Origin: an uncultured Gammaproteobacteria bacterium
GTDB taxonomy: Bacteria; Pseudomonadota; Gammaproteobacteria; Ga0077536
DNA length: 14,995 nucleotides
Direction of reading: 5' to 3'
Assembly: GCA_903866355.1 (NCBI GenBank)
Contig: CAIPNE010000384.1
Span: forward strand, 1 to 14,995
Shown here: positions 5,753 through 12,936 of the stretch, in pieces
How positions within the stretch are numbered: position 1 is the first letter of the stretch
Layout: each line of letters starts with the position of its first letter
Notes under the pieces: model-generated
What the model was told of the DNA's origin: nothing
What the model saw: the letters and a program-made list of their open reading frames with translations, nothing else
The model's database searches: none
Translations under genes and position numbers: made by a program

Positions 5753-6913
5753 ATGAAACAAAGCGACACTCGCATTTTGACCACCCACGTTGGCAGCCTG
5801 CCGCGCGCGCGCGAATTAAGCGACCTGCTCATCGCAGCGGAGGCTTTGCAGCCCGTCGATGAGGCTCGCCTAGATGCCTTGGCCGCCGCTGGAGTGCGAG
5901 ACGTGGTCTCCAAACAGGTCGCCGCAGGACTGGACATCATCAACGATGGTGAACAGCCCCGCGTAGGCTTCCAGACCTATGTCAGCCAGCGCCTCGAAGG
6001 TTTTGGTGGCTCGAGCATCCGGGAGCCTTTCAAAGATTTCGCCGATTACCCGGATTTCGCTGACATCTGGATCAAGCGCGGCATGGTGATGTCGAAGGTC
6101 TTTGATGCCCCCCTGGCGCAAAGCGAAGTGTTGTACAAAGATTTATCGGCCGCCACGCGCGAGTGCGACCTGTTCGACGCCGCGCTGGCCGAGCAAAAGG
6201 GCAAAATTAGTGAGCCCTTCATGACAGCCGCCTCCCCCGGCATCGTCTGCACCACGTTGCGCAATGCTTGGTACGACAGCCACGAAACCTACGTACGGGC
6301 GGTCGCTCAAGAACTCCGCAAAGAATACGAGCTCATTGTCCAACGCGGTTACGTGCTGCAACTCGATTGCCCCGATCTGGCCATGGAATGGCACGGCATG
6401 TTCCAAAATGGCTCGTTGAGACAATTCCAAGACGCCGTGGCCCTGCACATCGACGCCATCAATGACGCCCTGGTTAATATTCCACGCGACCGCGTGCGCC
6501 TGCACCTGTGCTGGGGCAATTACGATGGTCCGCACGACTGTGACGTGCCGCTCGAAGACATCCTGCCGATCGTCTATGGCGCCAAAGTGGGTGGGTTCTC
6601 CGTAGAGTTCGCCAATCCGCGTCATCAGCACGAGTATGCGGCGGTCAAAAAACACCCGCTGCCGAAAGACGTCGTGCTCATCCCCGGCGTCATCGACTCC
6701 ACCGTGAACTACATCGAACACCCACAAGTGGTCTGTAACCGCATTCTGGAAGCCGTTGCCGTCACCGGCGACCGCGAACGTGTGATTGCCGGTTGCGACT
6801 GCGGTTTTGGCACCTTCGCCGGCTGGGAAATGGTGGCGGCGTCAGTGGTGTACAAGAAATTTGAAGCACTGGCCGAAGGTGCGCGCCTGGCGACCAAAAA
6901 ACTTTGGGGCTGA
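5753..6913 (+). CDS. MetE-like cobalamin-independent methionine synthase family methyltransferase
   Basis: A 386-aa cytosolic enzyme of the UROD/MetE-like superfamily, corresponding to the catalytic C-terminal half of MetE alone (MetE itself is about 750 aa). The N-terminus has TTHVGSLPR (10-18), the usual family opening. The zinc ligands fit H-x-C...E...C: H251 and C253 (LHLCWGNYDGPH), E285 (FSVEFANPRH) and C348 (AGCDCGFGTF). LQLDCPDLAMEWH (202-214) replaces the IDEPAL motif of true MetE, as in the family-II or epoxyalkane:CoM transferase-like branch. It should transfer an alkyl or methyl group to or from a zinc-bound thiol; donor and acceptor are unknown. It is the first gene of an operon, 18 bp before a DUF485 gene. 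The SD is weak (GGTGA very close to the ATG). A role in methionine synthesis or in methylated-sulfur catabolism would both fit. Confidence 0.85.
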   Translation: MKQSDTRILTTHVGSLPRARELSDLLIAAEALQPVDEARLDALAAAGVRDVVSKQVAAGLDIINDGEQPRVGFQTYVSQRLEGFGGSSIREPFKDFADYPDFADIWIKRGMVMSKVFDAPLAQSEVLYKDLSAATRECDLFDAALAEQKGKISEPFMTAASPGIVCTTLRNAWYDSHETYVRAVAQELRKEYELIVQRGYVLQLDCPDLAMEWHGMFQNGSLRQFQDAVALHIDAINDALVNIPRDRVRLHLCWGNYDGPHDCDVPLEDILPIVYGAKVGGFSVEFANPRHQHEYAAVKKHPLPKDVVLIPGVIDSTVNYIEHPQVVCNRILEAVAVTGDRERVIAGCDCGFGTFAGWEMVAASVVYKKFEALAEGARLATKKLWG

Positions 6914-6931
6914 AGGCCCGAGGACTTTCAC

Positions 6932-7273
6932 ATGCAAGATATTTACCGGCAGATCTTTAAAGATCCCCGTTTTCACGAGCTACAACGTAAGCGCAGCCGG
7001 TTGAGCTGGACCTTGGCCGCCATCGTCATCGCCAACGCCGCCTGGTACGTACTCGCCACCGCGTTCTACCCGGAGGCCGCATTCGCGCGCTTCTGGGGGC
7101 AACCTATCAGCGAGGGCACGGCAACCACCTGGGGCATCATCATTGGGCTGGCGCAGACCGTGCTGTTTATTTTGCTGGTGCTCTATTACATCCACCGGGC
7201 GAATGGTGAATTCGAGGTTCTCAAAGAAGCCGTAGTGGCAGATGCCCTACGCGTTGCAGGTAAACAATCATGA
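6932..7273 (+). CDS. DUF485 (YjcH-like) small membrane protein, module 1
   Basis: A 113-aa inner-membrane protein. It opens with IYRQIFKDPRFHELQRKRSR, the DUF485 signature (short amphipathic start, then PxFxxLxxxRxR). Two transmembrane helices follow (about 25-46 and 66-89), with the ending YYIHRANGEFEVLKEAVV, comparable to E. coli YjcH (YIWRANGEFD). YjcH-type genes almost always precede an ActP-type sodium/solute symporter and are thought to assist it; no biochemical role is established that I know of. The SD is GAGG about 8 nt before ATG. The stop overlaps the next start (ATGA, 7270-7273), which implies translational coupling to the symporter. Confidence 0.88.
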   Translation: MQDIYRQIFKDPRFHELQRKRSRLSWTLAAIVIANAAWYVLATAFYPEAAFARFWGQPISEGTATTWGIIIGLAQTVLFILLVLYYIHRANGEFEVLKEAVVADALRVAGKQS

Positions 7274-8967
7274 CAAAGCTGGTCGGCTCAGGCATGCCGC
7301 GGCTGGTCGGCGCAGCGCTCATGTTGAGCACCGGCGCCGCCTACGCGGACATTGGCACCTCCATCCACAAGATGTTTTCGCTGCCCGAAGACATGTCCCA
7401 TCTCAAACCCACCGCAGTCGTCATGTTTTGCGTTTTCGTGCTGATTTCGTTGTCTATCACTTGGTGGGCAGCTAAGCGTACCAAGTCCACCGCGGACTTC
7501 TTCACCGCCGGCGGTAACATTGGCGGCTTCCAAAACGGCTTGGCCATTACCGGCGACTGGTGCTCTTCCGCGGCCTTAATGGGCATCGCGGCACTCCTTT
7601 ACAGCTATGGCTTCGACGGGCTCATTTACTCGGTAGTCCCGTTTGGCGCCTGGCCGCTCATGATGTTTTTGCTGGCCGAACGCCTGCGTAACCTCGGCAA
7701 ATACACCGTGGCCGACATCGTCTCCCTGCGTTTTGCGCGGGTCCCCATTCGCACCCTAATCGCCAGTTCCAGCCTGGCTTTTGTGGTGGGCTATCTCATC
7801 GTGCAAATGGTGGGCGCGGGCACGCTCATTTCGAATCTGTTCGGTCTTAACTATGAAATGGCACAGGTCATGATTGGCGGATTGATTGTGATCTACGTGG
7901 CCTTTGGCGGCATGATCGCCACCACCTACGTCCAAATCGTTAAAGCCGTTCTGCTGCTGTCCGGGGCCACTTTTATTGTGGTCGCTGTGATGATGCGCTT
8001 TGGCTTTTCGCTCCATGGCCTCTACCAAGCCGCCATCGATAATCACCCCACTAAAGAAGCCGTGATGCAACCCGGTGGGCTGCTGCCGGATCCGGTGAAC
8101 GCCATTTCCTGCGGCCTCATGCTGCTCCTGGGTGGGGCGGCAATGCCGCACGTGCTGATGCGTTTCTTCACCGTCCCCAATGCCAAGGAAGCTCGGTTGT
8201 CGGTGGCGTGGGCGGCCTCGCTGATTGGCTATTTTTACTTGCTGACGTTCGTCATTGGCTACGGCGCCATCGCATTTGTGATGAAAAACCCAGAATTTAT
8301 GGACACCCAAACGGGGCTCATTCGGGGCGGCGCCAATATGGCGGCGATTCACTTGGCCTCGGCGATGGGCGGGGATTTACTGCTGGGCTTCATTTCGGCG
8401 GTTGCCTTCGCCACCATCGTCGCGGTGGTCGCGGGGCTCACCATTGCCGGCGCCTCGGCCATTTCTCACGACCTCTACGCCAATATCTTCCGTCATGGCA
8501 AGGCGACTGATGCAGAAGTCATGCGCATGTCCCGCATTGCCGCGCTGTCGCTGGGCGTGCTGGGCATGGTGCTGGGAATTGCGTTCAAAGACCAAAACAT
8601 CGCCTATCTCATCGTGCTGCCCTTCACCATCAGCTCCACCGTGTTTTTCCCGGTGTTGTTCCTGTCGATGTACTGGCGCCGCTTAACCACCACGGGTGTG
8701 GTGGCCGGTGGTTGGCTGGGTCTGGCCTCTGGGGTGATCATGCTGATTCTGGGCCCCACCATCTGGAAGGACATCCTGGGCCATGCGGCACCGCTATTCC
8801 CATATAAATATCCCGCCTTGTTCTCCATCGCCATTAGCTTTGGCACCATGATCATCGTCTCCTTGCTCGACAAGAGCGACCGGGCGAAGGAGGAAATTGC
8901 GGCCTTCGCCGACCAATACGTGCGCTCGCAGACGGGCCTAGGTGCGGAAGGTGCTGTCCAGCACTGA
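7270..8967 (+). CDS. ActP-like sodium/solute symporter, divergent paralogue (module 1)
   Basis: A 565-aa SSS-family symporter, closest in pattern to cation/acetate permease ActP. It has a cleavable-looking signal (1-26, ending AAYA) as in ActP and a long run of about 13 hydrophobic helices. The ActP landmarks are YVAFGGMIATTYVQIVKAVL, LMRFFTVPNAKEAR, GASAISHDLYANIF and the C-terminal QYVRSQTGLGAEG. It aligns end to end with the second symporter in this window. It differs at the first core helix (GDWCSSAALMG, 95-105, against GDFMSAASFLG), in VGAGTLIS (T185, S188 against K and E), and in FTISSTVFFP against FTVGASVNFP. These parts are expected to line the sodium/substrate path in the LeuT fold, so substrate specificity may differ from acetate. 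It is translationally coupled to the DUF485 gene before it and leads directly into a second such pair. Confidence 0.88.
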   Translation: MTKLVGSGMPRLVGAALMLSTGAAYADIGTSIHKMFSLPEDMSHLKPTAVVMFCVFVLISLSITWWAAKRTKSTADFFTAGGNIGGFQNGLAITGDWCSSAALMGIAALLYSYGFDGLIYSVVPFGAWPLMMFLLAERLRNLGKYTVADIVSLRFARVPIRTLIASSSLAFVVGYLIVQMVGAGTLISNLFGLNYEMAQVMIGGLIVIYVAFGGMIATTYVQIVKAVLLLSGATFIVVAVMMRFGFSLHGLYQAAIDNHPTKEAVMQPGGLLPDPVNAISCGLMLLLGGAAMPHVLMRFFTVPNAKEARLSVAWAASLIGYFYLLTFVIGYGAIAFVMKNPEFMDTQTGLIRGGANMAAIHLASAMGGDLLLGFISAVAFATIVAVVAGLTIAGASAISHDLYANIFRHGKATDAEVMRMSRIAALSLGVLGMVLGIAFKDQNIAYLIVLPFTISSTVFFPVLFLSMYWRRLTTTGVVAGGWLGLASGVIMLILGPTIWKDILGHAAPLFPYKYPALFSIAISFGTMIIVSLLDKSDRAKEEIAAFADQYVRSQTGLGAEGAVQH

Positions 8968-8974
8968 CGCCAGC

Positions 8975-9289
8975 ATGGAAAACTGGTACCGGGCCATTGA
9001 TGCGGACCCCCGATTTCACGCCCTCGCCCGCCAGCGCAGCCGTCTTGGCTGGGGGCTGGGGGGGGCGGTATTGGTGGCCTATTATTCGTTTATCTTGATC
9101 ATCGCGTTTAAACCTGCCTGGCTAGTGCGGCCCTTGGGGCCCACTACCGTGGTCACGGTAGGGATTGCGGCGGGTCTTGCGATCATCGCCCTGTGCGTCG
9201 CACTGACCGGCGTTTATATCTGGCAGGCTAACCGCGATTTCGACCGCAAAAACCGTGAAATCGTTGATGATGCGCGACGCAATGCTTAA
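8975..9289 (+). CDS. yjcH: DUF485 (YjcH-like) small membrane protein, module 2
   Basis: A 104-aa protein from ATG at 8975. It reads MENWYRAIDADPRFHALARQ then RSRLGWGL, two transmembrane helices (about 25-47 and 62-85), and VYIWQANRDFDRKNREIVDD, very like E. coli YjcH. A GTG at 8942 would add 11 residues inside the end of the preceding symporter gene; I prefer the ATG because the homologous region begins there. The ATG lies 7 bp after the symporter stop (8965-8967) and lacks a clear SD, so coupling to upstream translation is likely. Its stop overlaps the probable start of the next symporter. It is the paired subunit-like partner of the second ActP and a paralogue of the module-1 protein. Confidence 0.87.
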   Translation: MENWYRAIDADPRFHALARQRSRLGWGLGGAVLVAYYSFILIIAFKPAWLVRPLGPTTVVTVGIAAGLAIIALCVALTGVYIWQANRDFDRKNREIVDDARRNA

Positions 9290-10910
9290 GCCACTTGTCC
9301 CCGCCCTGCTGCTGCTGGCACCCACTGCGGTGTCGGCCGCTGAGTCCGTGAATTCCGGCGGCATCGCCATCACGTTTTTCATCGTGTTTGTCGCCGCCAC
9401 GCTGGCCATCACTTGGTGGGCCGCGCGGCGCACCCACACGACCCACGATTTCTACGCCGCCGGCGGCAACATCAGCGGCCTCCAGAATGGTTTGGCCATC
9501 GCCGGGGATTTTATGTCTGCGGCGTCGTTTCTGGGGGTCTCTGGGCTGATCTTCGGGTTTGGCTTCGATGGCCTGATTTACGCCGTTGGCGGCTTGGCGG
9601 GTTGGCCGCTCGTGTTGTTCTTATTAAGTGAACGGCTCAAAAATCTTGGCAAATATACGTTCGCCGACGCGGTGACTCTGCGCCTGGCCGCCACGCCTAT
9701 TCGCTGTCTCGCGGCCAGCGGTTCGCTCGTGGCCGTGGTGCTTTATCTCATCGGTCAGATGGTGGGCGCGGGCAAGCTCATCGAAGTGTTGTTCGGGCTA
9801 AATTACAGCGTCGCGGTGGGTTGCGTGGGCACGCTGATGATTGTCTATGTGTGCTTTGGCGGCATGTTAGCCACGACCTGGGTGCAGATTATCAAGGCCG
9901 TGCTGCTATTGGGCGGGGCCTCGTTAGTCACGGTGCTGGTGCTGGCGCAGTTTAATTTTTCGCTCAATCAGCTGTTGATGGCCGCGCTCAAGCAACACGC
10001 GCGCGGGGTGGCAGTACTCGCCCCCGGTGGACTGGTACACGACCCGGTGTCGGTCGTGTCGCTGGGCACGGCACTGGTGTTCGGTACGGCGGGGCTGCCG
10101 CATATCCTCATGCGATTTTTCACGGTGCCGAACGCCCGCGAGGCCCGACGCTCGGTTTTTTTCGCCACCGCGTTCATCGGGTATTTCTACATGCTGACTT
10201 TCGTCATCGGCTTTGGCGCGATGGCGCTGGTGCTGGGAAACCCGCAGTTCGCGGATGCCACGGGGCGCTTGCTGGGCGGCGACAACATGGCCGCCATTCA
10301 CTTAGCCCATGCCGCAGGGGGGCCGTTACTGCTGGGCTTCATGTCGGCGGTGTGCTTCGCCACCATTTTGGCCGTGGTGTCGGGCCTTACGCTGTCCGGC
10401 GCCTCGGCTATCTCGCACGATTTATATGCCAGTGTGTTCCGTCCAAACGCGAGCGAACAAGAGGTCGTACGGGTTTCTCGCTATGCCACGATCGTGCTCG
10501 GCGTTGTCGCGGTACTGTTAGCGTTGTTGTTCGAGTCCCAGAACGTGGCCTACTTGGTGCTGATGGCCTTTACGGTCGGGGCCAGCGTTAATTTTCCGCT
10601 GCTGTTCCTTGCCCTGTTCTGGCGCAACCTCACCACGTCCGGCGCCCTCACAGGCGGGGTGATGGGCCTCGTGACGGCGGTGGGCTGTATTGTGTTGGGC
10701 CCCACTGTTTGGGTGGAGGTTTTGGGTAACGCCGAACCCATAGTGCCCTACAAATATCCCGCACTCTTTGCGATGTGCGCGTCTTTCAGCGGCAGCATTG
10801 TGGTGTCGCTGCTGGACCGTAGCGCGCGTGCCACGCGCGAGCGCGCTGGCTTTAACGCCCAGTACATTCGTTCCCAAACCGGCTTGGGCGCTGAGGGGAC
10901 GCCGGCTTAA
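9282..10910 (+). CDS. actP: cation/acetate symporter ActP (module 2)
   Basis: A 542-aa SSS-family permease importing acetate and similar short carboxylates with a cation. From ATG at 9282 the N-terminus is a signal peptide (MLKPLVPALLLLAPTAVSA), as in E. coli ActP, and overlaps the TAA of the DUF485 gene (9287-9289). GTG at 9255 and ATGs at 9267/9270 are possible earlier starts, but they would place charged residues ahead of the signal. Near-consensus ActP stretches include QNGLAIAGDFMSAASFLG, GQMVGAGKLIEVLFGLNY, CFGGMLATTWVQIIKAVLLL, GLPHILMRFFTVPNAREAR, GASAISHDLYASVF and the C-terminal QYIRSQTGLGAEG. It is the last gene of the operon. Compared with the module-1 paralogue it keeps all the residues typical of acetate permeases, so acetate or a similar acid is the best guess. 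Confidence 0.9.
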   Translation: MLKPLVPALLLLAPTAVSAAESVNSGGIAITFFIVFVAATLAITWWAARRTHTTHDFYAAGGNISGLQNGLAIAGDFMSAASFLGVSGLIFGFGFDGLIYAVGGLAGWPLVLFLLSERLKNLGKYTFADAVTLRLAATPIRCLAASGSLVAVVLYLIGQMVGAGKLIEVLFGLNYSVAVGCVGTLMIVYVCFGGMLATTWVQIIKAVLLLGGASLVTVLVLAQFNFSLNQLLMAALKQHARGVAVLAPGGLVHDPVSVVSLGTALVFGTAGLPHILMRFFTVPNAREARRSVFFATAFIGYFYMLTFVIGFGAMALVLGNPQFADATGRLLGGDNMAAIHLAHAAGGPLLLGFMSAVCFATILAVVSGLTLSGASAISHDLYASVFRPNASEQEVVRVSRYATIVLGVVAVLLALLFESQNVAYLVLMAFTVGASVNFPLLFLALFWRNLTTSGALTGGVMGLVTAVGCIVLGPTVWVEVLGNAEPIVPYKYPALFAMCASFSGSIVVSLLDRSARATRERAGFNAQYIRSQTGLGAEGTPA

Positions 10911-10927
10911 CCCCGCCCCTTCTAGGC

Positions 10928-10945
10928 CCGCCCACTAACGGGCGG
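10928..10945. terminator. GC-rich hairpin between convergent actP and PEBP genes
   Basis: CCGCCC (10928-10933), a 6-nt loop and GGGCGG (10940-10945) form a small stem in the 58-bp gap between two converging genes. Location fits a bidirectional terminator, but neither strand has a T-tract, so this is tentative. Confidence 0.3.
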
Positions 10946-10968
10946 CGCCCCACTCGGCCGCGCCTGGC

Positions 10969-11469
10969 TTAGCGTTTAAACAAGCCAATCAGGCTGGCCT
11001 TCGCCAACGTGCTGAAGTTCAGATGGAAACCCACGATCGCAGCGGAGGTATCCGCCGTTACCGGCAGGGTGTTCATGCTCACTGCGTGCACGGTAAAAAT
11101 GTAACGGTGCACATGGGCCCCCGGTGGCGGGCAAGGGCCACCGTAACCGGGCTTGCTAAAATCGGTGCGGACTTCCACTGCCCCAGCTGGCATTTTGCCG
11201 CTGGCGGGATCGCCAGCGCCCACCGGCAGCGAGGTCACGGTGGCTGGAATATTCGCCACCACCCAATGCCAGAAGCCACTGCCAGTGGGTGCATCGGGGT
11301 CGTAGCAAGTCACGGCGAAGCTTTGGGTGCCCTCGGGGGCACCGCTCCAAGACAACTGGGGCGACAAATTGCCACCGCTGCAACCAAAGCCATAGGCGGC
11401 CGACAAGACGTGGTCCGGGCCTAGGTAGTCGCCTTCGCCAAAACTCTCACTGGTGAGGATCAAAGACAT
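10969..11469 (-). CDS. YbhB/YbcL family PEBP (Raf kinase inhibitor-like) protein
   Basis: A 166-aa soluble phosphatidylethanolamine-binding-protein fold. Signature elements are DPDAPTGSGFWHWVVANIP (57-75) and GPCPPPGAHVHRYIFTVHA (111-129), which form the small anion/ligand pocket of the family, and GCSGGNLSPQLSWSGAPEGT near the N-terminus. Bacterial members (YbhB, YbcL) have no settled physiological function. The start at 11469 is supported by GAAGGAA about 6-7 nt upstream; an in-frame ATG at 11499 would add ten non-conserved residues (MMFEKFEGTP) made of the palindrome and SD region. It is 58 bp downstream of pntB on the same strand and may be the last gene of that operon. No secretion signal is evident. 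Confidence 0.88.
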   Translation of the reverse strand: MSLILTSESFGEGDYLGPDHVLSAAYGFGCSGGNLSPQLSWSGAPEGTQSFAVTCYDPDAPTGSGFWHWVVANIPATVTSLPVGAGDPASGKMPAGAVEVRTDFSKPGYGGPCPPPGAHVHRYIFTVHAVSMNTLPVTADTSAAIVGFHLNFSTLAKASLIGLFKR

Positions 11470-11478
11470 GGGGGTTCC

Positions 11479-11493
11479 TTCGAATTTTTCGAA
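11479..11493. repeat. TTCGAA-TTT-TTCGAA palindrome ahead of the PEBP gene
   Basis: Two TTCGAA half-sites separated by TTT lie immediately upstream of the PEBP ribosome-binding site. The stem is AT-rich and could be an operator or an mRNA hairpin near the SD. No known regulator is recognised. Confidence 0.45.
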
Positions 11494-11527
11494 CATCACC
11501 GGGCAGCAAGCACCGGCATTTTTACCA

Positions 11528-12931
11528 CTAACCTGCGCGTAGCGCTGTCAGCACCTCGTCCAGCATCTTCTTGGCGTCGCCGAACAACATGCGGTTGTTC
11601 TCTTTATAGAAGAGCGGGTTATCCACACCGGCATAGCCGGAGGCCATCGAGCGCTTCATCACGATAGACGTTCTGGCCTTCCAGACTTCTAGCACCGGCA
11701 TCCCAGCAATAGGACTGTTGGGGTCGTCTTGCGCACCTGGGTTAACGATGTCGTTGGCGCCAATGACCATCACCAAGTCGGTCTTGGGGAAATCGGCGTT
11801 GATTTCGTCCATCTCCGCCACGATGTCGTAGGGCACGCGGGCTTCTGCCAGCAAAACGTTCATGTGGCCGGGCATGCGTCCCGCCACCGGATGAATCGCA
11901 AAATGAACGTCGATGCCTTTGGCGCGCAGGAGCTTGGTAATTTCGCACACCGTGTGCTGGGCCTGCGCTACTGCCATGCCGTAACCGGGCACAAAAATGA
12001 CTTTCCCGGCATTGCGCAGCAAGTCTGCCGTTTCCTCGGCGTCGATAGGCTGCACCTCGCCCTGCTGGGCGTCACCGGCTGCCACCACCGTTCCGCCAGC
12101 CGTGCCAAATCCTCCGGCAATGACGCTAAAGAAATTGCGGTTCATCGCGCGACACATGATGTAGGAAAGAATAGCGCCTGAAGATCCCACCAGCGCGCCG
12201 GTGACGATCAATAGGTCGTTGCTCAACATAAAGCCCGTGGCCGACGCCGCCCAGCCCGAATAGCTATTGAGCATCGACACCACTACCGGCATATCGGCCC
12301 CGCCAATGGCCATCACCATGTGCACCCCAAAGGCCAGCGCGATGAAAGTCATGACGAACAGAAACAGCATGCCAGCCCCGTGAGAGGCCACGTTAATGAA
12401 CAAAGAGCAGCACCAGATCACCGCCAACAAGCCCGCCAAATTCAGCAAATGACGAGCGGGCAACAGCAAGGGTTTTCCGGAAAGACGCCCAGACAGCTTA
12501 CCGAAGGCGATCACCGAACCAGAGAACGTCACCGCACCAATGAGGATACCGATGTAAATCTCCACTTCATGGATGGTCTTCTCAACGCCAAAAAACTCGA
12601 TGGAGTTATCGACATAGCTCGTATAGCCAATGAGCACGGCGGCTAGGCCCACCAAGCTGTGCATCAGGGCGACCAACTCCGGCATTTGCGTCATCTGCAC
12701 GCGCTTGGCGGCAGTCATACCAACGCCACCGCCAATGAGCATCGCGATGATCACCGGCACGATGCTGGTGACCTTGGGCCCCAGCAACGTAGCGAGAATG
12801 GCGATCGCCATACCCGCGATACCGTAGTGATTGCCGCGCCGAGAAGTCTCGGGATTAGACAGGCCGCCCAAACTGAGAATAAACAGAATGGTTGAGGCGA
12901 TATAAGAGACCGTAACTAAACCTTCGCTCAT
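11528..12931 (-). CDS. pntB: NAD(P) transhydrogenase subunit beta
   Basis: A 467-aa protein forming the membrane domain and NADP(H)-binding domain III of the proton-translocating transhydrogenase, which reduces NADP+ with NADH using the proton gradient. About nine TM helices lie in residues 1-260. Proton-channel residues match E. coli numbering: H91 (LMHSLVGLAAVL), D213 (GGADMPVVVSML) and N222. Domain III begins after a hydrophilic linker (about 278-300). It has the NADP motif PGYGMAVAQAQ (315-325), HPVAGRMPGHMNVLLAEA, VIGANDIVNPGAQDDP and the lid-side KRSMASGYAGVDNPLF. E. coli PntB is 462 aa, so this is full length. The start ATG has GGAG about 8 nt upstream, inside the 3' end of pntA; only 5 bp separate the genes. 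All key residues are present. Confidence 0.97.
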   Translation of the reverse strand: MSEGLVTVSYIASTILFILSLGGLSNPETSRRGNHYGIAGMAIAILATLLGPKVTSIVPVIIAMLIGGGVGMTAAKRVQMTQMPELVALMHSLVGLAAVLIGYTSYVDNSIEFFGVEKTIHEVEIYIGILIGAVTFSGSVIAFGKLSGRLSGKPLLLPARHLLNLAGLLAVIWCCSLFINVASHGAGMLFLFVMTFIALAFGVHMVMAIGGADMPVVVSMLNSYSGWAASATGFMLSNDLLIVTGALVGSSGAILSYIMCRAMNRNFFSVIAGGFGTAGGTVVAAGDAQQGEVQPIDAEETADLLRNAGKVIFVPGYGMAVAQAQHTVCEITKLLRAKGIDVHFAIHPVAGRMPGHMNVLLAEARVPYDIVAEMDEINADFPKTDLVMVIGANDIVNPGAQDDPNSPIAGMPVLEVWKARTSIVMKRSMASGYAGVDNPLFYKENNRMLFGDAKKMLDEVLTALRAG

Positions 12932-12936
12932 GGCGC

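Noticed and set aside
6143..6727. Minus-strand open frame of 194 codons opposite the MetE-like gene
   Set aside because: Lies fully antisense to a gene with intact zinc-site motifs and has no domain signature of its own.
7756..8352. Minus-strand open frame of 198 codons opposite the first symporter
   Set aside because: His/Asn/Gln-rich antisense shadow of a membrane-protein gene; no recognisable features.
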